Shown here: one piece after another, positions 1 through 8,683 of the stretch
Layout: each line of letters starts with the position of its first letter
Position numbering within the stretch: position 1 is the stretch's first letter
DNA from: Buttiauxella sp049686335
Lineage (GTDB): Bacteria > Pseudomonadota > Gammaproteobacteria > Enterobacterales > Enterobacteriaceae
DNA: 64,000 bases
Direction of reading: 5' to 3'
NCBI RefSeq assembly: GCF_049686335.1
Contig: NZ_JBAVHX010000004.1
Location: 744,001 to 808,000 of the forward strand
Notes under the pieces: generated by a model
Databases searched by the model: none
Seen by the model: the letters and a program-made list of their open reading frames with translations, nothing else
What the model was told of the DNA's origin: nothing
Made by a program: the position numbers and the translations under genes

Positions 1-639
1 CCACGTCCACCGCTTTACTTTGGCGGGTCATCTGATGTGGCTCAAGACCTGGCTGCCGAGCAGGTTGATCTCTATCTGACCTGGGGCGAACCGCCCCATC
101 TGGTGAAAGAGAAAATCGAGCAAGTTCGCGCTAAAGCTGCCGCGCAAGGGCGCACTGTGCGTTTCGGTATTCGTCTTCACGTGATTGTGCGTGAAACTAA
201 TCAAGAAGCGTGGGATGCGGCCAATCGTCTGATTTCACAGTTGGATGATGAAACCATTGCCAAAGCGCAGGCTGCTTTCGCCCGCACAGATTCAGTCGGC
301 CAGCATCGTATGGCTGCGTTGCACGGTGGCAAGCGTGACAATCTGGAGATAAGCCCGAACCTGTGGGCAGGGGTGGGTCTGGTACGTGGCGGTGCAGGTA
401 CTGCGCTGGTCGGGGATGGCCCAACCGTGGCCGAACGCATTAACGAGTACGCCGCACTGGGTATCGACAGCTTTATTCTTTCCGGTTATCCGCATCTGGA
501 AGAGGCTTATCGCGTCGGTGAGTTGCTGTTCCCACACCTTGATGTCGCCATTCCGCAAATTCCACAACCGCGCCAGATCCATGAGAAAGGCGAAGTGGTG
601 GCGAATGACTTTATTCCGCGCAAAGTCGCGCAAAGCTAA
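1..639 (+). CDS. ssuD: Alkanesulfonate monooxygenase SsuD, 3' part (5' end outside window)
   Basis: The frame is open from the first base and shows the C-terminal 212 residues of SsuD, about 381 residues in E. coli. SsuD is the FMNH2-dependent flavin monooxygenase that cleaves C1 and longer alkanesulfonates to aldehyde and sulfite in the cytoplasm, so that sulfonates can serve as a sulfur source. The conserved stretches PPLYFGGSSDVAQDLAAEQ, NLWAGVGLVRGGAGTALVGD and the tail ANDFIPRKVAQS are typical of the family. The first ATG in the frame lies well inside the protein and is not the start. The stop is followed at once by the TAAGGAG ribosome site of ssuC, as expected in an ssuEADCB operon. 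Confidence 0.97.
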   Translation, partial: PRPPLYFGGSSDVAQDLAAEQVDLYLTWGEPPHLVKEKIEQVRAKAAAQGRTVRFGIRLHVIVRETNQEAWDAANRLISQLDDETIAKAQAAFARTDSVGQHRMAALHGGKRDNLEISPNLWAGVGLVRGGAGTALVGDGPTVAERINEYAALGIDSFILSGYPHLEEAYRVGELLFPHLDVAIPQIPQPRQIHEKGEVVANDFIPRKVAQS

Positions 640-649
640 GGAGCCGCCC

Positions 650-1441
650 ATGACACCTTCAACGCACAAACTGTTGTTGAGACTTGCCCCGTGGGCGCTG
701 CCGGTTGCCATTATCGCAATCTGGCAACTCTCGTCGAGTGCAGGCTGGCTCTCAAATCGCATCCTCCCTTCGCCAGAAGGGGTGGTTGTCGCATTCTGGA
801 ACCTCTCAGCCAGCGGCGAATTGTGGCAGCACCTGGCTATCAGTTCCTGGCGTGCGGTGATTGGTTTCAGTATCGGCGGTTCTTTGGGATTAATACTGGG
901 GCTGATTAGCGGGCTCTCCCGTTGGGGGGAGCGTTTGCTGGATAGCTCCATTCAAATGTTACGTAACGTTCCGCATCTGGCGCTGATCCCGTTGGTGATT
1001 CTGTGGTTCGGTATTGATGAGTCAGCGAAAATTTTCCTCGTCGCGTTGGGGACCTTGTTCCCGATTTACATCAATACCTGGCACGGTATCCGCAACATCG
1101 ACCAGGGCTTGCTGGAGATGGCACGCAGCTACGGATTGTCCGGTTTCAGCCTGTTCGCTCAGGTAATTGTGCCAGGCGCACTTCCTTCGATTATGGTCGG
1201 GATCCGTTTCGCCCTCGGACTGATGTGGCTGACGTTAATCGTGGCAGAAACCATTTCTGCTAACTCAGGGATTGGCTATCTGGCGATGAATGCCCGTGAG
1301 TTCCTGCAAACCGATGTTGTCGTGGTCGCCATTATTCTTTATGCCTTGCTCGGCAAGCTCGCTGATATTAGCGCGCAATTACTCGAACGTGTCTGGCTTC
1401 GCTGGCACCCGGCTTACCAGTTACAGGAGGAGAACGCATGA
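650..1441 (+). CDS. ssuC: Aliphatic sulfonate ABC transporter permease SsuC
   Basis: This is the inner-membrane permease of the SsuABC sulfonate importer, 263 residues as in E. coli. Several hydrophobic segments are visible and the EAA loop appears as EMARSYGLSG followed by PGALPSIMVGIRFALG, where the ATPase docks. The reading frame runs open further upstream inside ssuD, but the ATG chosen here has a good AGGAG seven bases before it and gives the family length. The stop codon overlaps the ssuB start (ATGA), which points to translational coupling. The neighbours SsuD and SsuB leave little doubt about function. Confidence 0.97.
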   Translation: MTPSTHKLLLRLAPWALPVAIIAIWQLSSSAGWLSNRILPSPEGVVVAFWNLSASGELWQHLAISSWRAVIGFSIGGSLGLILGLISGLSRWGERLLDSSIQMLRNVPHLALIPLVILWFGIDESAKIFLVALGTLFPIYINTWHGIRNIDQGLLEMARSYGLSGFSLFAQVIVPGALPSIMVGIRFALGLMWLTLIVAETISANSGIGYLAMNAREFLQTDVVVVAIILYALLGKLADISAQLLERVWLRWHPAYQLQEENA

Positions 1442-2211
1442 ATACCGCTCGTTTAAACCAGGGGACTCCCCTACTCCTTAACAACGTGACCAAACGTTAC
1501 GGCGATAAAACGATTCTTGATGAGCTGGAATTACGCATTCCCGCCGGGCAGTTTGTTGCCGTGGTCGGGCGTAGCGGCGGTGGTAAGAGTACGTTGTTGC
1601 GTCTGCTTGCAGGGCTTGAAAATCCCAATGGCGGCACGTTGAATGCCGGTAACGCGCCGCTTCGTGAAAGCCAGGATGAAACCCGCTTAATGTTTCAGGA
1701 TGCGCGCCTGCTGCCGTGGAAATCCGTGATTAATAATGTGGGGCTGGGACTGAAAGGAAACTGGAAAGAGGCAGCAACGAAGGCGCTGGAAGCGGTTGGG
1801 CTTGCCAATCGTGCTAATGAATGGCCGGCCGCCCTGTCCGGTGGTCAGAAACAGCGTGTGGCGCTGGCTCGGGCGCTGATTCATCGCCCACGTCTGTTGT
1901 TACTTGATGAGCCATTAGGTGCGCTGGATGCCCTGACGCGCATCGAAATGCAGGAGTTAATTGTTTCTCTGTGGCAGGAACATGGCTTTACGGTGTTGCT
2001 GGTGACGCACGACGTCAGCGAAGCCGTAGCCATGGCGGATCGTGTTTTGTTGATTGAAGAAGGGAAGATAGGCCTCGACCTGACGATTGATCTGCCTCGC
2101 CCACGTAAGCTCGGCTCTGTCCGGCTGGCTGAACTGGAAGCGCAGGTTTTAGAACGTGTGATGAAACGGCAGGTGGTTGAAGAACCGGAACGCGTGGTGC
2201 GCACCGGTTAA
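1438..2211 (+). CDS. ssuB: Aliphatic sulfonate ABC transporter ATP-binding protein SsuB
   Basis: This is the ATPase of the sulfonate importer, 257 residues. Walker A is GRSGGGKST at residues 44-52, the signature LSGGQ at 133-137, and Walker B LLLLDEP at 153-159, followed by the D-loop. The set is complete and the protein should be active. It is the last gene of the ssu operon, starts inside the ssuC stop codon, and has AGGAGGAG just upstream. Expression in relatives depends on Cbl and CysB under sulfate limitation; the promoter lies outside this window. A GC-rich palindrome array follows the stop codon. Confidence 0.97.
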   Translation: MNTARLNQGTPLLLNNVTKRYGDKTILDELELRIPAGQFVAVVGRSGGGKSTLLRLLAGLENPNGGTLNAGNAPLRESQDETRLMFQDARLLPWKSVINNVGLGLKGNWKEAATKALEAVGLANRANEWPAALSGGQKQRVALARALIHRPRLLLLDEPLGALDALTRIEMQELIVSLWQEHGFTVLLVTHDVSEAVAMADRVLLIEEGKIGLDLTIDLPRPRKLGSVRLAELEAQVLERVMKRQVVEEPERVVRTG

Positions 2212-2220
2212 GTTTGTTCG

Positions 2221-2410
2221 CCCTCACCCCGGCCCTCTCCCCCAGGAGAGGGAGAAAACCGAGCAGTTCCCTCTCCCCCAGGAGAGGGAGGAAGTCCGTA
2301 ATCCTCTCGCCCTCAGGGAAAGGGAGAGCACCGGACAATCCCCTCTCCCTCAGGGAAAGGGAGAGCACCGGATAATCCCCTCTCCCTCAGGGAGAGGGTT
2401 AGGGTGAGGG
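2221..2410. repeat. Array of CCCTCTCC/GGAGAGGG palindromes between ssuB and pepN
   Basis: The whole spacer between these convergent genes is built from GC-rich palindromes. Outer arms at 2221-2241 and 2390-2410 form an 18-of-21 inverted repeat that includes CCCTCACCCC and GGGTGAGGG. Inside are five units beginning with a CCCTCTCC-like block at about 2233, 2269, 2302, 2341 and 2378, so the period is 33-39 bases. The last unit is a perfect 9-base stem around TCA. Units three and four share the linker GAGCACCGGA. It resembles REP/BIME-type extragenic repeats of enterobacteria and probably also ends transcription from both sides. I cannot assign it to a named repeat family. Confidence 0.8.
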
Positions 2411-2416
2411 TGGTTT

Positions 2417-5029
2417 TTAAGCTAACGCCTTGCTGATCTTCTCGAACAAATCACCGGACAGATTTTCCAGCCCTTTCAGTTGCTCCAGTGCCGCACGCAT
2501 CATTTCCTGACGTTTCGCATCATAACGCTTCAGTCGAATTAACGGCTCAATCAGACGTGACGCCACCTGCGGGTTACGGTGGTTCAGCTCGCTGAGCATT
2601 TCCACCATAAACTGATAACCGCTGCCGTCGACGGCATGGAAAGCTGATGGGTTAGCCGCCGCGAATGCTCCAACCAGTGAACGTACGCGGTTTGGGTTAC
2701 CCATGCTGAATGAACGGTGGTGCAGTAATTCACGCACGGTGTTCAATGTGCCTGCCGCAGGGCTTGTCGCCTGCAACACAAACCACTTGTCCATCACCAG
2801 GCCGTCCTGATGCCACTTCTCATCGAACGCCGCCAGCAGCTCGACTCGGCATGGCAATTGCGCAGCAACACTTGCAGACAGCGCCGCGATGGAATCGGTC
2901 ATATTATCGGCAGCTTGATACTGATGACGCACCAGTTGCTCGGCTAACTGTTGCTCACCAAACGCCAGATAACGCAGACAGGTATTGCGCAACGCACGTT
3001 TACCAATATCAGCATGCTCCACACGATAAGCATCGAGCTTGTTGGCGTTGTAAACGGCGAGGAACTCATCTGCCAGTTCATTTGCCAGGGTGCGGGTCAA
3101 GGCTTCATGCACAGCGGCAATCGCCTGCGGGTCGATAATCTGGAACAGTTCCGAGATTTCGATTTGCGAAGGCAGCGTCAGAATTTCTGCGGCTAGTGCC
3201 GGGTCGATTTTCTCGTCCAGCAATATGGCGCGGAACGCATCGGCCACATGCAACGGCAGAGACAGTGGCTGGCCCTGCTGGCTGCGGTTTACATTGAGCT
3301 TAATGTAAGTTGCCAGCAGACTTTGCGCCGCATCCCAACGGGAGAAATCGTTGCGAGCATGGCGCATCAGGAACGTCAGTTGCTGGTCGCTCCATTTATA
3401 TTCCAGTTTTACCGGTGCTGAGAATTCACGCAGCAAAGATGGCACTGGTTGGAAGTAAACGTTATCAAAGACAAACGTCTGTTCTTCCTGAGTCACATTC
3501 AACACATGGTGAATGGGGTGACCATTCTTCTGCAATGGAATGACTTTGCCTTCGTTATCATACAGTTCGATGTCGAACGGGATATGTAACGGATGTTTTT
3601 CATGCTGTTCAGCCGTTGGCGGCGTTGTCTGACTGATCGTCAGCGTATACAGCTCTTTTTCCGGGTCGTAGTCATCACGCACGGTGACAACCGGCGTGCC
3701 CGCCTGGCTGTACCAACGACGGAAATGGGACAGGTCAACGTTTGACGCATCTTCCATCGCCTGGACAAAATCATCACAAGTCGCTGCACTGCCGTCATGA
3801 CGTTCAAAGTACAGTTGCATACCTTTCTGGAAGTTTTCTTCGCCCAGTAAAGTGTGCAGCATACGGATAACTTCTGAACCCTTTTCATACACGGTCAGCG
3901 TGTAGAAGTTGTTCATTTCAATGACTTTATCCGGACGAATCGGGTGCGCCATCGGGCTTGCGTCTTCTGCAAATTGCAGGGCTCGCATGGTGCGCACGTT
4001 TTGAATGCGGTTGACCGCGCGTGACCCGAGATCTGAGCTAAATTCCTGGTCGCGGAAAACCGTCAGCCCTTCTTTCAGGCTCAACTGGAACCAGTCACGG
4101 CAAGTGACACGGTTGCCGGTCCAGTTATGGAAGTATTCGTGACCGATGACGCGTTCAATATCGAGATAGTCTTTATCAGTCGCCGTTTCAGCACGTGCCA
4201 GCACGTATTTAGAGTTAAAGACGTTCAGGCCTTTGTTCTCCATGGCGCCCATGTTGAAGAAGTCGACGGCGACAATCATATAGATGTCGAGGTCATACTC
4301 GAGACCGAAGCGGGACTCATCCCATTTCATCGAAGCTTTAAGCGAGGTCATCGCCCAGCTTGCACGGTCGAGGTTGCCACGGTCGACAAATAACTCGAGG
4401 GCGACTTCACGGCCAGAACGCGTTTTGTAACTATCGCGCAGCACGTCGAAATCGCCTGCCACCAGCGCAAACAGGTAACACGGTTTTGGGAACGGATCTT
4501 GCCATTGCACCCAATGACGGCCATTTTCCAGCTCGCCTTCGGCGATACGGTTGCCGTTAGAGAGCAGGAATGGATACTGTTTTTTATCGGCAATGATTTT
4601 AGTGGTGAAGCGCGCCAGAACGTCTGGTCGGTCGAGATACCAGGTAATGTGGCGGAAACCTTCAGCTTCACATTGGGTGCAAAGCGCGTCGCCTGAAAGG
4701 TAAAGCCCTTCCAGCGCGGTATTGGTTGCAGGGCTTATCTCATTAACGATGGTCAGCGTGAAGGCTTCTGGCAGTGATTCGATAATCAATGCACCCTCTT
4801 CCTGGCGGTAATCTTCCCAGGCAGTGCCATTTACAGCAACAGACACCAGCGTCAGGTCTTCGCCATCAAGACGCAGTGGTGCGCCTGCTGCCCCGTGGCG
4901 GGTAATCTGGCTAATGGCTGTGACCAGGGTTTTTGCGGCATCAAGGTCAAAGGTCAAATCGATATCGGTAATCGTGTAATCCGGCGCACGGTAATCGTGG
5001 CGATATTTGGCTTGTGGCTGTTGTGTCAT
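2417..5029 (-). CDS. pepN: Aminopeptidase N PepN
   Basis: This is an M1-family zinc aminopeptidase of 870 residues, identical in length to E. coli PepN. It trims N-terminal residues from peptides in the cytoplasm. The substrate-binding GAMEN motif is at 261-265, the zinc site HEYFH at 297-301 and the third ligand Glu at 320, so the catalytic set is complete. The ATG has AAGG a few bases upstream. The gene is transcribed alone, converging on ssuB and diverging from pncB across a 267-base spacer. Confidence 0.98.
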   Translation of the reverse strand: MTQQPQAKYRHDYRAPDYTITDIDLTFDLDAAKTLVTAISQITRHGAAGAPLRLDGEDLTLVSVAVNGTAWEDYRQEEGALIIESLPEAFTLTIVNEISPATNTALEGLYLSGDALCTQCEAEGFRHITWYLDRPDVLARFTTKIIADKKQYPFLLSNGNRIAEGELENGRHWVQWQDPFPKPCYLFALVAGDFDVLRDSYKTRSGREVALELFVDRGNLDRASWAMTSLKASMKWDESRFGLEYDLDIYMIVAVDFFNMGAMENKGLNVFNSKYVLARAETATDKDYLDIERVIGHEYFHNWTGNRVTCRDWFQLSLKEGLTVFRDQEFSSDLGSRAVNRIQNVRTMRALQFAEDASPMAHPIRPDKVIEMNNFYTLTVYEKGSEVIRMLHTLLGEENFQKGMQLYFERHDGSAATCDDFVQAMEDASNVDLSHFRRWYSQAGTPVVTVRDDYDPEKELYTLTISQTTPPTAEQHEKHPLHIPFDIELYDNEGKVIPLQKNGHPIHHVLNVTQEEQTFVFDNVYFQPVPSLLREFSAPVKLEYKWSDQQLTFLMRHARNDFSRWDAAQSLLATYIKLNVNRSQQGQPLSLPLHVADAFRAILLDEKIDPALAAEILTLPSQIEISELFQIIDPQAIAAVHEALTRTLANELADEFLAVYNANKLDAYRVEHADIGKRALRNTCLRYLAFGEQQLAEQLVRHQYQAADNMTDSIAALSASVAAQLPCRVELLAAFDEKWHQDGLVMDKWFVLQATSPAAGTLNTVRELLHHRSFSMGNPNRVRSLVGAFAAANPSAFHAVDGSGYQFMVEMLSELNHRNPQVASRLIEPLIRLKRYDAKRQEMMRAALEQLKGLENLSGDLFEKISKALA

Positions 5030-5225
5030 AAAAAACCTTATATATCATCCGTAAGTTTTCGAGGTTCAGTCTATTCCTGTTGCCCTAATGTTGCCACGCA
5101 GAATCATTATCTTTTCTGGGCTTCTCACGCGAATTGCTACATTTTTATAACAAGCGGCACGAATTGCCATCGACCCGGATCGGTTCGTGTGTTGTGATCC
5201 AGGTTTAATAAACTGATAATCAGGG

Positions 5226-5231
5226 TATACT
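5226..5231 (+). promoter_or_regulatory. Possible -10 element (TATACT) upstream of pncB
   Basis: TATACT lies about 65 bases before the pncB start, but the -35 region at normal spacing (GTTTAA) is poor. I see no clean NadR-type operator (TGTTTA-N6-TAAACA) in the pepN-pncB spacer. This is a weak assignment based only on similarity to the sigma-70 consensus. Confidence 0.3.
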
Positions 5232-5296
5232 CCTGCGTCTTTTATCTGCTTAGCCCTTGATGGAAACGCTCCTGTGAGAGGATGCTGCAACGCGCC

Positions 5297-6499
5297 ATGA
5301 CACGACACGCTTCCCCGATTTTGCAAACGCTACTGGATACTGACGCCTATAAGCTTCATATGCAGCAGGCGGTATTCCACCGTTATCACGACGTGAGCGT
5401 CGCGGCCGAGTTCCGTTGCCGCGGTGACGATCTGCTGGGCGTCTATGCAGATGCCATCCGTGAACAGGTGGATTTAATGCAGCACCTTGCGCTCAAAGAC
5501 GAGGAGTTCGCTTTCCTGGAAACTCTGCCGTTCTTTAAAGCAGATTATCTCTCGTGGCTGCGTACCTTCCGCTACGACCCCACTCAAGTGCACATCCGCA
5601 ATAACAACGGGCATTTAGATATTCGTCTAACCGGTTCGTGGCTGGAAGTGATTATGTGGGAAGTGCCCCTGCTGGCGGTGATCAGTGAAGTGGTGCATCA
5701 ACACCGCTCCCCTGGCGTGACGGCGCAAATGGCGCTGGATAATCTGGAAAGCAAACTGCTTCAGTTCAAAGAGCTGACAGCAGATATTGATCTTTCGGCA
5801 TTCCGCTTGATGGATTTTGGTACCCGTCGCCGTTTCTCGCGTGAGGTCCAGGAGGCAATCGTCAGCCGTCTGCAACAAGAACCGTGGTTTGTTGGCACCA
5901 GCAACTACGACCTGGCACACCGCATGGATTTAACGCCAATGGGCACGCAAGCTCACGAGTGGTTCCAGGCGCATCAACAAATCAGCCCGACGCTTGCTAA
6001 CAGCCAGCGTGCGGCACTCCAGGCGTGGCTTGATGAGTATCCGGATAAATTAGGCATCGCGCTGACTGATTGCATCACTATGGATGCCTTCTTGCGTGAC
6101 TTTGACCTCGCTTTTGCCAGCCGTTATCAAGGATTGCGCCACGACTCCGGGGATCCCGTTGAATGGGGTGAGAAAGCAATCGCTCATTACCAAAAGCTCG
6201 GAATCGATCCAAAAACCAAAGTACTGGTGTTTTCTGACAATCTCGATTTGCCAAAAGCCATTGAGCTCTATCGGCATTTCTGCGATCGGGTCAATTTGAG
6301 TTTTGGTATTGGCACCCGTTTGACGTGTGATCTTCCACTGGTAAAACCGCTTAACATCGTGATTAAGCTGGTGGAATGTAATGGCAAGCCGGTAGCCAAA
6401 CTTTCTGACAGCCCAGGCAAAACCATTTGCCACGATAAAGCTTTTGTTCGTGCACTGCGCAAAGCCTTCGATTTGCCACTGGTTAAGAAAGCGAGTTAA
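5297..6499 (+). CDS. pncB: Nicotinate phosphoribosyltransferase PncB
   Basis: This enzyme makes nicotinate mononucleotide from nicotinate and PRPP with ATP use, the first step of NAD salvage through the Preiss-Handler route. The 400 residues match the E. coli length. Family stretches include LLDTDAYKLHMQQAVF near the N-terminus, GTRRRFSREVQ, GTSNYDLAHR, RHDSGDPVEWGEKA and FGIGTRLTCD. An ATG 15 bases upstream is in frame, but its GAGAGG is too close; the chosen ATG fits the family N-terminus (MTR-ASP). The gene is monocistronic, divergent from pepN, with a modest hairpin after the stop. Confidence 0.97.
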   Translation: MTRHASPILQTLLDTDAYKLHMQQAVFHRYHDVSVAAEFRCRGDDLLGVYADAIREQVDLMQHLALKDEEFAFLETLPFFKADYLSWLRTFRYDPTQVHIRNNNGHLDIRLTGSWLEVIMWEVPLLAVISEVVHQHRSPGVTAQMALDNLESKLLQFKELTADIDLSAFRLMDFGTRRRFSREVQEAIVSRLQQEPWFVGTSNYDLAHRMDLTPMGTQAHEWFQAHQQISPTLANSQRAALQAWLDEYPDKLGIALTDCITMDAFLRDFDLAFASRYQGLRHDSGDPVEWGEKAIAHYQKLGIDPKTKVLVFSDNLDLPKAIELYRHFCDRVNLSFGIGTRLTCDLPLVKPLNIVIKLVECNGKPVAKLSDSPGKTICHDKAFVRALRKAFDLPLVKKAS

Positions 6500-6508
6500 T
6501 CCTGATAA

Positions 6509-6542
6509 AACCCATGAACGGTATTCATCTTGTTTATGGGTT
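6509..6542 (+). terminator. Stem-loop after pncB
   Basis: AACCCATGAAC pairs with GTTTATGGGTT around a 12-base loop. The tail (CCCTTCTTTATT) has only a broken T-run, so termination may be partial. Confidence 0.5.
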
Positions 6543-6675
6543 CCCTTCTTTATTGTATTTCTTCATCTGCTTTGATTTTTCTGCTTGTCACATCGCACGC
6601 GACAGGTAACATAGATAACCCCCGATTGTGGGTAATTATTTCTTTTGTCACTGACCAATTAATAGAGAGAAAAAT

Positions 6676-8076
6676 ATGAGCGTTGTGCCTGTAGCCGACG
6701 TACTCCAGGGCCGTGTAGCCGTTGACCAAGAAGTCACCGTTCGCGGGTGGGTGCGTACTCGAAGAGATTCAAAAGCTGGTATCTCATTCCTCGCCGTCTA
6801 TGACGGTTCCTGCTTCTCTCCTGTACAGGCCGTCATTAATAATTCTCTGCCTAATTACAATGAAGATGTACTGCGCCTGACAACCGGCTGCTCCGTTGTT
6901 GTCACCGGTAAAGTGGTTGAATCTCTTGGTCAGGGCCAGAGCTTTGAAATCCAGGCAACCGAAGTCGAAGTGACCGGCTGGGTTGATGATCCTGACACTT
7001 ACCCGATGGCAGCTAAACGCCACAGCATCGAGTATCTGCGTGAAGTGGCTCACCTGCGCCCACGCACCAATATGATTGGCGCGGTGGCTCGTGTGCGTCA
7101 TACCCTGGCTCAAGCGCTGCACCGTTTCTTCCATGAAAATGGTTACTTCTGGGTGTCCACGCCACTGATTACTGCGTCAGATACCGAAGGTGCAGGCGAG
7201 ATGTTCCGCGTTTCTACGCTTGATCTCGAAAACCTTCCGCGTACTGATGCGGGCAAAATTGATTTCGATAAAGACTTCTTTGGTAAAGAGGCGTTCCTGA
7301 CCGTATCCGGCCAGCTGAATGGCGAAACATATGCGTGTGCTTTGTCCAAGGTTTATACCTTTGGCCCAACCTTCCGTGCTGAAAACTCCAACACCAGCCG
7401 TCACCTGGCTGAGTTCTGGATGCTGGAGCCTGAAGTCGCTTTCGCCAATCTTGACGATGTTGCAGGTCTGGCTGAAGCCATGCTGAAGTATGTCTTCAAA
7501 GCTGTGCTTGATGAGCGTATGGATGACATGGAGTTCTTCGCTGAACGCGTTGACAAAGATGCAGTGGAACGTTTACAGCGCTTCATCGATGCTGACTTTG
7601 CTCAGGTTGACTACACCGACGCTGTTACAATTCTCGAGAATTGTGGTCAGAAATTCGAGAACCCAGTTTACTGGGGCGTTGACCTCTCTTCCGAGCATGA
7701 ACGTTATCTTGCCGAGCAACACTTCAAAGCGCCGGTGGTGGTGAAAAACTATCCTAAAGACATTAAGGCCTTCTATATGCGCCTTAACGAAGACGGTAAA
7801 ACCGTTGCCGCAATGGATGTGTTAGCACCGGGTATCGGTGAAATCATCGGTGGTTCTCAGCGTGAAGAGCGTCTGGATGTACTGGATGCGCGCATGGCTG
7901 AGATGGGTCTGAATAAAGAAGACTACTGGTGGTATCGCGATCTGCGTCGTTACGGCACCGTTCCGCATTCCGGCTTCGGTCTTGGTTTTGAGCGTCTGAT
8001 TGCTTATGTCACCGGCGTACAGAACGTGCGTGACGTGATCCCATTCCCACGTACACCACGTAACGCGAACTTCTAA
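6676..8076 (+). CDS. asnS: Asparaginyl-tRNA synthetase AsnS
   Basis: This class IIb aminoacyl-tRNA synthetase charges tRNA-Asn in the cytoplasm. It has 466 residues, the E. coli length. An N-terminal OB-fold anticodon-binding domain covers about residues 1-125. Motif 2 begins FRAENSNTSRH at 233 and motif 3 is GFGLGFERL at 433-441. AGAGAG precedes the ATG. The gene stands between pncB and ompF as in E. coli and is closed by a strong terminator. Confidence 0.98.
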   Translation: MSVVPVADVLQGRVAVDQEVTVRGWVRTRRDSKAGISFLAVYDGSCFSPVQAVINNSLPNYNEDVLRLTTGCSVVVTGKVVESLGQGQSFEIQATEVEVTGWVDDPDTYPMAAKRHSIEYLREVAHLRPRTNMIGAVARVRHTLAQALHRFFHENGYFWVSTPLITASDTEGAGEMFRVSTLDLENLPRTDAGKIDFDKDFFGKEAFLTVSGQLNGETYACALSKVYTFGPTFRAENSNTSRHLAEFWMLEPEVAFANLDDVAGLAEAMLKYVFKAVLDERMDDMEFFAERVDKDAVERLQRFIDADFAQVDYTDAVTILENCGQKFENPVYWGVDLSSEHERYLAEQHFKAPVVVKNYPKDIKAFYMRLNEDGKTVAAMDVLAPGIGEIIGGSQREERLDVLDARMAEMGLNKEDYWWYRDLRRYGTVPHSGFGLGFERLIAYVTGVQNVRDVIPFPRTPRNANF

Positions 8077-8092
8077 AACCGCGTTTTTTACG

Positions 8093-8117
8093 AAGGCCAG
8101 CATTGCTGGCCTTTTTT
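8093..8117 (+). terminator. Rho-independent terminator of asnS
   Basis: The stem GGCCAGC/GCTGGCC with loop ATT is followed by six T residues, 17 bases after the asnS stop. Confidence 0.9.
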
Positions 8118-8478
8118 ACATCTGCACCATGAACGTGTTTTTTCTTCAACGAAAGTTAAACAAACGTCAATTTCAACCCCATTCCACAACTCCCCGGTTA
8201 CGAAGTGTGTCTGTGAAACAGATAAACATAAATTAACCCCACTTTCCGCTCGCGCTCCCGGTTTTAACATTGACTTAGCATAAATGGTTAAAACTCGCTC
8301 AGATGTCTGGACATCCAAAAACTACTCAAAGAATGTACAAATGTAAGCATAATATTCACCTGGGATTTCATTATGCGAATTAAACATAAGTAATTCATAT
8401 ATATAGGATAGGAGAGGTGATTTTTTAGGCGAAGCGGCAAGGAAGTTTGAGATAGTTCACAAAGTTCCATAAAATACA
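8118..8478. other. Non-coding upstream part of the asnS-ompF spacer
   Basis: This AT-rich stretch has no credible gene. Short open frames on the minus strand (up to 76 codons) lack family features and ribosome sites. In E. coli a spacer of similar length carries distal OmpR and IHF contacts for ompF; I could not pick out a convincing distal OmpR box or an IHF consensus here. Confidence 0.6.
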
Positions 8479-8536
8479 TATTTAGTTACACATAGTTTCT
8501 TTTTGTAACTCACTCTCGATGTTTGTAGCACTTTCT
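8479..8536 (+). promoter_or_regulatory. OmpR-binding region upstream of ompF (F1-F2-F3 equivalents)
   Basis: Three adjacent boxes line up with the known E. coli OmpR sites: TTTAGTTACACATAG (F1), TTTCTTTTTGTAACT (F2) and GTTTGTAGCACTTTCT (F3). F3 is almost identical to E. coli. It ends four bases before the -35 element, as expected for phospho-OmpR activation. The assignment rests on recalled similarity to the E. coli promoter. Confidence 0.8.
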
Positions 8537-8539
8537 GGC

Positions 8540-8568
8540 TAGCGAAACGGTTTCATGGATGGAAAGAT
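8540..8568 (+). promoter_or_regulatory. ompF promoter (-35 TAGCGA, -10 AAAGAT)
   Basis: TAGCGA and AAAGAT are separated by 17 bases. Both are poor sigma-70 elements, as in the activator-dependent E. coli ompF promoter, and the flanking GGAAAGATGCCTG is conserved. A leader of about 100 bases follows. Confidence 0.8.
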
Positions 8569-8660
8569 GCCTGACAGATACAGAAAGACACCAAACTCTC
8601 ATCAATAGTTCCGTACAGAATTATTGACGGCAGTGGCAGGTGTTCACAAAAAAAACCAAT

Positions 8661-8683
8661 GAGGGTAATAAATAATGATGAAG
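8661..8683 (+). promoter_or_regulatory. ompF ribosome site and likely MicF target
   Basis: GAGGGTAATAAATAATGATG is identical to the E. coli sequence that pairs with the small RNA MicF at the ompF start. Its conservation suggests that MicF control also operates here. The micF gene itself is normally beside ompC and is not in this window. Confidence 0.65.

Noticed and set aside
8088..8479. Open frames of 63-93 codons on the minus strand in the asnS-ompF spacer
   Set aside because: They overlap the asnS terminator and AT-rich regulatory DNA, lack ribosome sites and show no family features.
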